Shown here in pieces: positions 57,973 to 64,000 of a stretch of 64,000 bases of DNA (positions are counted from its first letter, which is position 1; the number at the start of each line of letters is the position of its first letter). The stretch is from Pararge aegeria (taxonomy: Eukaryota > Arthropoda > Insecta > Lepidoptera > Nymphalidae), in the NCBI RefSeq assembly GCF_905163445.1, contig NC_053199.1:12294001-12358000 (forward strand), given 5' to 3'. The notes below the pieces were generated by a model. The model did no database searches. It saw nothing but the letters and a program-made list of their open reading frames with translations, and had not been told where the DNA came from. The translations under genes were made by a program, and so were the position numbers.

Positions 57973-58555
57973 ATGGTAGCTAAGGTAACATTAATTGAAA
58001 TAAAACTTAACTCAGTATTTCATACAAAAAAGTATATAAGAAACTAATTTAACTACTATTATTTATTTGCAGTACGTCATCGTCCTCGCCCTGGCCGCAG
58101 TGGCCTCCGCCGGCATCCCCGTCGCCCAAGTAGCGTACGCGCAGCCCGAAGCTCCCGCGCACTACGAGTTCCAATACTCAGTGCAGGACGGACACTCCGG
58201 AGATGTGAAGCAGCAGCAAGAGGCCCGCGCCGGAGACACCGTCCACGGTTCGTACTCTCTGGTACAGCCAGACGGTGTGCAACGCATTGTGGATTACACC
58301 GCCGACGCCGTGCACGGATTCAACGCCAACGTGCGCTACGAGGGACACCCCGTCGCCGCTCCTGCTCCCGCTAGAGTAGCCTACGCCGCACCTGTAGCCA
58401 GGGCCGCCTACGCCACTCCCGTCTCCTACGCCGCTCCCGCTAGAGTAGCGTACTCAGCTCCGATCTCCTATGCCGCACCCGCAGCCAGAGTTGCGTACGC
58501 CGCTCCCCTCGCTCAAGTATCCTACTCTTCTCCCGCCGTCGCCTACCACCACTAG
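57973..58555 (+). CDS. RR-2 cuticular protein, gene 4
   Basis: Exon 1 57973-57984 (MVAK), 88-bp phase-0 intron (GTAACA...TTTGCAG), exon 2 58073-58555; 164 aa. Signal peptide MVAKYVIVLALAAVASA, mature start GIPVAQVAYAQPEAPAHYEF, RR-2 domain about 34-94 (VQDGHSGDVKQQQEARAGDT, HGSYSLVQPDGVQRIVDYTA). The Ala/Pro/Tyr tail ends VAYHH rather than VSYHH. It differs from gene 3 at few domain positions. AATAAA at 58619-58624. Same expression programme as genes 3 and 5 is likely because promoter motifs and 3' UTR are shared. Confidence 0.95.
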
Positions 58556-58624
58556 ACTATGTCAATCGGACTGTGAACTTGTAGATAACTAATTTATTGA
58601 TGTGATATAAATAGATAAAATAAA

Positions 58625-59390
58625 ATATTTGTTTATGTTTTATCTAGTTGTTTTTCACTGTTTAGATTGATAAAGTTTTCCCGTCTACTATTTTTGGAAA
58701 AGCAAAATACGCAATTTATTGCAACAATATTTTAGAGCAAATTATTTTAATTTATGCCATTTTGTGTTTCGACGGGAATAATTTAGATTCTAGATTTCAA
58801 AAGATTTCAAGAAGTTTTATTTACAAAGAGGTAGTATTTAAATGAACTAATATAAATATATTTTAAAGGTATGATTACGATTGAATATGGTTTTCTAATT
58901 TACTTTAAGTGAGCGAATTTATTGAATAAACTTTAAATTAGCTATCCAATAAAACCCTACGTAAATATAATAGGGGACAATGAGACTATCTGTGTTATAG
59001 CTTCTTATTTTATAGTCGCTCAATTGGTATAAAATTCACCTACTCACTATTTCTCTTCGTCCTTTTAAATTAACTTAATCTAGTGCTGGTTAGTTCAATA
59101 TCATAGTATCTCATTAACGATCGCCGTATCATTCTTCACTCGCTCGATTTATAATATCCCTTTACAAAGTAGTTGTACTAAATTCCTCATAAGCGATAGA
59201 GAGGCATCTTTTTTGAGAGACTTATTCTAAATGTGCTTAACTAAGAAATCCTAATCATTTTTAAAACTCCAAGAAAATAATTTAAAAGGATTTAATATAC
59301 ACGCTGTAGCCTGTAGGTAAATAATATACGGTATAAAAAAGTTTTTTAAAGATACCGTACCCAGTACTCTCCTTTTTTTGTTGGACTAGA
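58625..59390. other. Intergenic, nothing recognised
   Basis: AT-rich, with stops in all frames. Confidence 0.5.
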
Positions 59391-59391
59391 G

Positions 59392-59687
59392 GTTAGCCTT
59401 TGACTGCAATCTTGGTAAGTAATGGTAGCGGGCTAACCTGTTAGGGAGTACAGTAGTCATATTCCCTAATAAGTTTCTATACGACATCTCACCGGAACAC
59501 TAGATCGCTTAGCGGCACATCTTTGTCGGTAGGGTGGTTGGTAACTACGGTACGCCCAAAGCCTCCCATTATCACCACCCCCACCCGACAAGATAAAACT
59601 AATTCCCAAATCACCCCTGCCGGGAATCCAACCCGGGTTCTCCGACTTAAATTCAGAGCGCTCGCCGTTGAACCAGGGAGGTCGTGA
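59392..59687 (-). mobile_element. SINE-C, full-length copy
   Basis: Best head of the family. In reverse complement: TCACGACCTCCCTGGTTCAA, CGGCGAGCGCTCTG, B-box GGGTTGGATTCCCGGCAGG. Body CTTTGTCGGTAGG and CACCGGAACACTAGATCGCT (as written on +) match the copy at 14.1 kb. Confidence 0.78.
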
Positions 59688-59689
59688 AA

Positions 59690-60225
59690 AAAATCGTATA
59701 TTAAAAATAATATTAATATATTGTAGCTAAAATATAAAAAAAATTAATGATGTTGTCGTCCATGGATATTGTGCGTTATCTGTGGCCACGTGGATGGCAG
59801 CATTGGACTAGCGGCGCGCTCGGCGCGGGTTTAAACGAAAAACGGGTGGTACGACGGCTGGAAAAATGCGGGAAGGCGGTAGATTTTTCCATTCAGTTGG
59901 CCGCATGCAAAATGTTGTAAGCGTATTGGAAAAATATTAGTAACCTCGGTATTGTATTAAGGATTATTTAATAAAAGATTACCGTTCGTATTGAGCCTGC
60001 AGCAGTTTGGAGTTTGTAGTCCTACAAACGGTTATTCCTGTACCGTCCTATTTATTTCTTTTAATAATTCATAATTTACCTGAATATTTGTTTCTAGGTA
60101 TTTATTTCAAGGAAATAATTGTATTTTTAAACTTCTAAATACGCCATTTTATTTTTCTACTGTCATTCTCATGTTTGAACTACTGAAAAGGGAAGTCAAT
60201 TTTTTTCTAATAATGCCGTGGTAAG
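59690..60225. other. Intergenic; GC-richer patch at 59770-59920
   Basis: GGACTAGCGGCGCGCTCGGC and neighbouring CpG-rich sequence without a coding frame. Nothing else recognised. Confidence 0.4.
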
Positions 60226-60229
60226 TTCA

Positions 60230-60545
60230 AAGTAAAAAAGTTCAAAGTTTGTATTAAGCGAAAGCTTAAAGAAAAGTCCTATAGTAGTATAAAGGATTAC
60301 GTAAACGATAAGAAAGCTTGGGGTGAACTATTGCTCTAACCAGGTTGCTTCTTAAATATTTTCAAATGACAATGTGGGATGGTGATAACAAAAAGAACAC
60401 CCGGCTAAGTTTGTTGTGGGCTACTTCTCAGACCAGGACGCGTTTGGAACTCTCGTAGCTTTAGTTTTAAGTTTCCTAATATAGTTATCGCTATCACTAC
60501 TCACTACTATGTACACATTTTTGGAAGAGTTGATATAAAATATAA
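60230..60545 (+). mobile_element. LINE-J copy with last codons of the polymerase
   Basis: Starts with AAGTTCAAAGTTTGTATTAAG, which encodes KFKVCIKRKL-like sequence as in the 3.7 kb copy, then DYVNDKKAWG and the 3' UTR (GTGGGATGGTGATAAC). Confidence 0.75.
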
Positions 60546-60551
60546 CTTTTC

Positions 60552-60725
60552 AAGTCAAAGTAAAATATTTCTTTATTCACATATGCACTTTTGATGCGTA
60601 CATTACATGTAAGGGTTCCAAACGCGCCCTGGTCTAAGAAGAAGCCCACAACAAACTTAGCCGGTTGTTTTTTTTTTGTTATCACCATCTCACATTGACA
60701 TTTAAAGAACTAAACTATTAAAGAA
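60552..60725 (-). mobile_element. LINE-J copy, inverted neighbour
   Basis: 3' end only, in opposite orientation and starting within ten bases of the previous copy: AAAGTAAAATATTTCTTTAT at the left, GTTATCACCATCTCACATTG at the right. Confidence 0.75.
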
Positions 60726-60729
60726 GCAA

Positions 60730-61820
60730 TTTTTATCCCAGTAGGACAGTTTATAATGGCCTTGTATATTAATTTATAGATTACTATGCAATGTAATGGC
60801 AATGTCATCTGGAGTTATACTCCATTATGGCCGGAAGTTTATGAGCAGCTTTGAGTTGTCCAAGATTTGTTGTTCTAGGGGCCATGGTGGGTTTTTGAGC
60901 TCGGCACGTTTTATTAAAATTAGTTCTTGAGCTGTTTTTTTATAAGGAAATTCAGAAAAGAATAGAACGAATAATCCTTATTAGCGAAGAGTATAATGTG
61001 CTATCCACGAGGCAATGAACGTAAAAGTAATATCTTGCTTAGATTTACCTACTGTTACTTTTGCATTCATTAGTGTAAGCACCATCAATGTCACAATGGA
61101 AAATGTTTTTGCTAGAAGGCAATTGAATTTAATCTATATTAATACTAATAAAAGCAAAAGTGTGTCTGATTGTTTTTTACCTATGTTCGACTTAACCACT
61201 ACACCGATCTTTATTACAATCGGTACATATGTATATAGCTAGGATTTTGGAAATGGATCAAGGATGGTACAAACTTATATCGGCTATCATAGGTTTGTAT
61301 TTTATAAACAGAACACACAGGGAACAGTGTTCCAGTGTTCCCTGGGGGGCTATAAAATATACATGGGTTTTTGTTACCTAACCGCTTAGCAGCTGAAGCG
61401 ATTATGACTAAATTTGGCGTAGATATAGCTGGCATCCTAAAGACGGATGATAAAATGTAAATATGGTCGGAATAAAACGCGGATGAATGTGTGGTCGGCA
61501 ACTTGTATTCTTATATAATTATCCTATCAAATAGTATCTATGACATCCTACGACGTAACTACATAAATGTAGGAGAGGATCGATAAAATATTTTATGGTT
61601 CTGATTGAGGTAAATGGATTATTTTTAATACATTACCTCACACACACACACACACACTCAGCATTTCATATTACATACATCCCGAATAATATTTAAGTTT
61701 CGTACAGCAAGAGTAACTAAAATATTTACTTTCCATCTTTCTTTTAATAAATAAGTATTTATTAATGCTAATTGATCAAGTATTTCATTTATTTCCAACA
61801 ATGTATGAACGTGCTTAATA
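60730..61820. other. Intergenic; (CA)n at 61637-61657
   Basis: No gene recognised. GGGAACAGTGTTCCAGTGTT forms a small imperfect hairpin near 61320-61345. The frame at 61015-61242 has no domain. Confidence 0.45.
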
Positions 61821-61821
61821 T

Positions 61822-61880
61822 TGACCTTCAAAGAATATGTCATGGCGCAGAATTTATATGCAATAATTTACGTATAAAAA
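61822..61880 (+). promoter_or_regulatory. Promoter of cuticle gene 5
   Basis: TGACCTTC (61822-61829), AATATGTCATGGCGCAG (about 61834-61850, matching the TATGTCACAGTGC of gene 4) and TATAAAAACAG (TATA 61873-61880), 62 bp upstream of the ATG. ATAGTCAAAC follows as the likely initiator. The TAGCTCGCGGGC motif is missing here. Confidence 0.65.
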
Positions 61881-61934
61881 CAGATGCAAGACATACAATA
61901 TCATAGTCAAACTTCGACATTCACAACAGCAACA

Positions 61935-62497
61935 ATGGTAGCTAAGGTAATATTAATTTCAATACTTTACTGAGTCTTTAATACAAAAAGAAAGTTAAAC
62001 TAACAGCTAATTAAATTCTAATTTATTTGCAGTTCGTCATCGTCCTCGCCTTGGCCGCGGTCGCCTCCGCTGGCATCCCCGTCGCACAAGTAGCGTATGC
62101 TGAGCCCGAAGCTCCCGCGCACTACGAGTTCCAGTACTCAGTGCAGGACGGACACTCCGGAGACGTGAAGCAGCAGCAGGAGTCCCGCGCCGGAGACGCC
62201 GTCCACGGCTCGTACTCTCTGGTGCAGCCTGATGGCGTGCAGCGCATTGTGGACTACACCGCTGACGCGGTGCACGGATTCAACGCCAACGTGCGTTACG
62301 AGGGACACCCCGTCGCAGCCCCCGCTCCCGCCAGAGTGGCCTATGCCGCTCCCGCTAGAGTAGCTTACGCCGCTCCCGTGTCCTATGCCGCACCTGCCGC
62401 TAGAGTAGCTTACGCCGCTCCCGCAGCCAGAGTTGCGTACGCCGCTCCCCTCGCTCAAGTCTCCTACTCTTCTCCCGCCGTCTCCTACCACCACTAG
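61935..62497 (+). CDS. RR-2 cuticular protein, gene 5
   Basis: Exon 1 61935-61946 (MVAK), 86-bp phase-0 intron (GTAATA...TTTGCAG), exon 2 62033-62497; 158 aa, the shortest of the five. Signal peptide MVAKFVIVLALAAVASA, then GIPVAQVAYAEPEAPAHYEF. RR-2 domain about 34-94 with KQQQESRAGDAVHGSYS and GVQRIVDYTADAVHGFNANV. The tail AYAAPARV/SYAAPAAR ends VSYHH; it has lost one repeat relative to genes 3 and 4. AATAAA at 62560-62565. The domain sequence is like gene 3 while the promoter is closest to gene 4, which suggests exchange between copies. Confidence 0.95.
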
Positions 62498-62569
62498 ACT
62501 ACGCCAATTGGACTTTTACTGTAGATAACTAATTTATTGATGTGATGTAAATAGATTTAAATAAAATAT

Positions 62570-63435
62570 TTGTTTATGTTTTAACTATTAGTTTTTCTTC
62601 TCGAAAACGTAGACATTTTAAGGCTGCTTTTTATTCATAAGTAATATAGAGAATATATTTCAGTATAATTTTAAAACAGTAATTTTAATACATACAATTG
62701 TTGCAATAAGCCTCAAGAACAATTTCTTTCTAAGCAATTATTACGATTGTAGCGATTTAATATTCTCTATCGATTTCAAAAGCAAAGCCTATATGTGTAA
62801 AAGAAATCTTAAACTTCGACTTATTCTCATTTTTCGTTTTGTTTAAAATATTCGTCTTCAAATTTAACATTTTAGGGTTATTTACAGAACATAGCACTAA
62901 TTTTTATCCCAATTAATTTGTTGGCGAAATCACGTCACGCATAATGCGATGTTGTTGATTTCCTTAGTATTAAAATGTTCAAATGTTTTTCTTACTCGCT
63001 TTCTGTTTGTTAAGTCAGTTCAGTATAACAATTATTGGAAGTTGTATTGGTGAAATAGATTTTGTCATTATTGTTTCGAAAGATGATGAACAAGAGAAGA
63101 TTGATTTTCAAGAAGATTCCTCATAATAGATGCCTAAATGATATCACTGTAAGCTATAAGGCCGCCTTTGTTACTTGCGTGCTCTTTATTTAAGTCTGCT
63201 TTGTTTTTGTGTGCAAAAAAAAATTTTTTTGATTGATGGATTGCTAGATATTATTACGTGAGATATCATTGGATTTGCCATACTTAGATTTAAAAGGGAC
63301 TTCTTAATAACTCCCATAAATAAATTGTTAATTAGAGAGTTCTACCCTAACCCACTTCCAGAAGGAGAAAGTTGAAACTTGGAGTCCAGGAGGCAAGTCG
63401 AAAATGAATGGGTTTTTATTTACACCTAGGCTTAA
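62570..63435. other. Intergenic, nothing recognised
   Basis: AT-rich, with stops in all frames. Confidence 0.5.
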
Positions 63436-63439
63436 TAAA

Positions 63440-63900
63440 AACTTCTAAAATGAATGAATGATTACACTTTAATTGTACACCATATAGAAATACTGGAAAA
63501 ATTATAAAATAACTACTTAGTTTACACAATTAGGCGGCCTTATCGCTACATAGCGATCTCTTCCAGGCAACCGAGGGCGTAAAGCACAGGTGGTGCATAT
63601 AAATGTATATTAATAATTACAAAAACAGTACATATTTAAAATAAACCTAAACATATTTCACTATGTATGTGTCAATAAACTTATTCATCTTATTAACGGT
63701 AGATAGCGTATATGTGGATTGTAATTATCATACTTAAAGTGTTACATAATAATTATTTAAACGACTCTTAAAAATATTATGTGATAAAGCGTAACGAATG
63801 TCACGTTGAAGATCATTCCACAATTTTACCATACGGATGAAAAATACCTTTAACTTACTTTTATAAAGATACCCTATCTATCTTCTCTATATATATTTAA
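63440..63900 (-). mobile_element. LINE tail, repeat E, longest copy
   Basis: In reverse complement it ends in GTGTACAATTAAAGTGTAAT then (CATT)n. GGCGGCCTTATCGC and CGATCTCTTCCAGGCAACC are the family words. The left edge is clear from the (AATG)n run; the right edge is uncertain. Probably a 3' UTR of a CR1/jockey-like LINE. Confidence 0.55.
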
Positions 63901-64000
63901 ATCGATTGCTGTGCACGTGAAACTGAATATTTACATTTTTTTTGGCTTTGTAAGAAAAAAGTAAAGAAAAACCCAAATAATAATTAGACAAAAATTGATA

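Overview
The window reads as nuclear DNA of an insect, almost certainly a moth or butterfly (Lepidoptera). It is AT-rich, with short genes scattered among many interspersed repeats. It contains several tRNA-headed SINE families, 5'-truncated non-LTR retrotransposons, a Helitron-like tandem pair, a hAT-like MITE, the recurrent word TAGGTACCTAC, and a cluster of RR-2 cuticular protein genes with the usual tiny first exon. No species can be named from the sequence alone.

Layout. 1-10 kb is repeat-rich and holds no gene beyond retrotransposon remnants, including an RTE-like reverse-transcriptase tail at 7.4-7.8 kb. An intronless forkhead transcription factor of the FoxQ2 class lies at 10.08-11.03 kb on the minus strand, inside a GC-rich island. 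11-28 kb is gene-poor and holds SINEs, a MITE, a triplicated unclassified segment at 15 kb and a segment that recurs at 31 kb. A GT10 (alpha-1,3-fucosyltransferase) gene begins at 28.18 kb. Its long first exon is intact, but the exon that should complete the enzyme (30.28-30.61 kb) carries several stops and a frameshift. The intron end before it has expanded into a degenerate array of roughly 42-bp units that copy the splice-acceptor/exon boundary. 31-42 kb is again repeats.

42-62.5 kb holds five RR-2 (Rebers-Riddiford) cuticle genes, in the order -, +, -, +, +. All share a 12-nt first coding exon, a phase-0 intron after codon 4, and a TATA box 61-62 bp upstream of the ATG. Three of them (56-62 kb) are near-copies of one another in coding, promoter and 3' UTR sequence. 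They share upstream motifs that include a TGACCT nuclear-receptor half-site. This looks like a locally duplicated set of structural genes switched on together at cuticle deposition. A nested transposon cluster at 52.5-53.7 kb separates the first gene from the other four.

The FoxQ2 gene, the fucosyltransferase relic and the cuticle genes have no evident functional link. Intron and exon limits come from visible GT/AG sites and family knowledge, not from transcripts. Repeat family names (SINE-A, -B, -C, LINE-J and so on) are local labels for this window.
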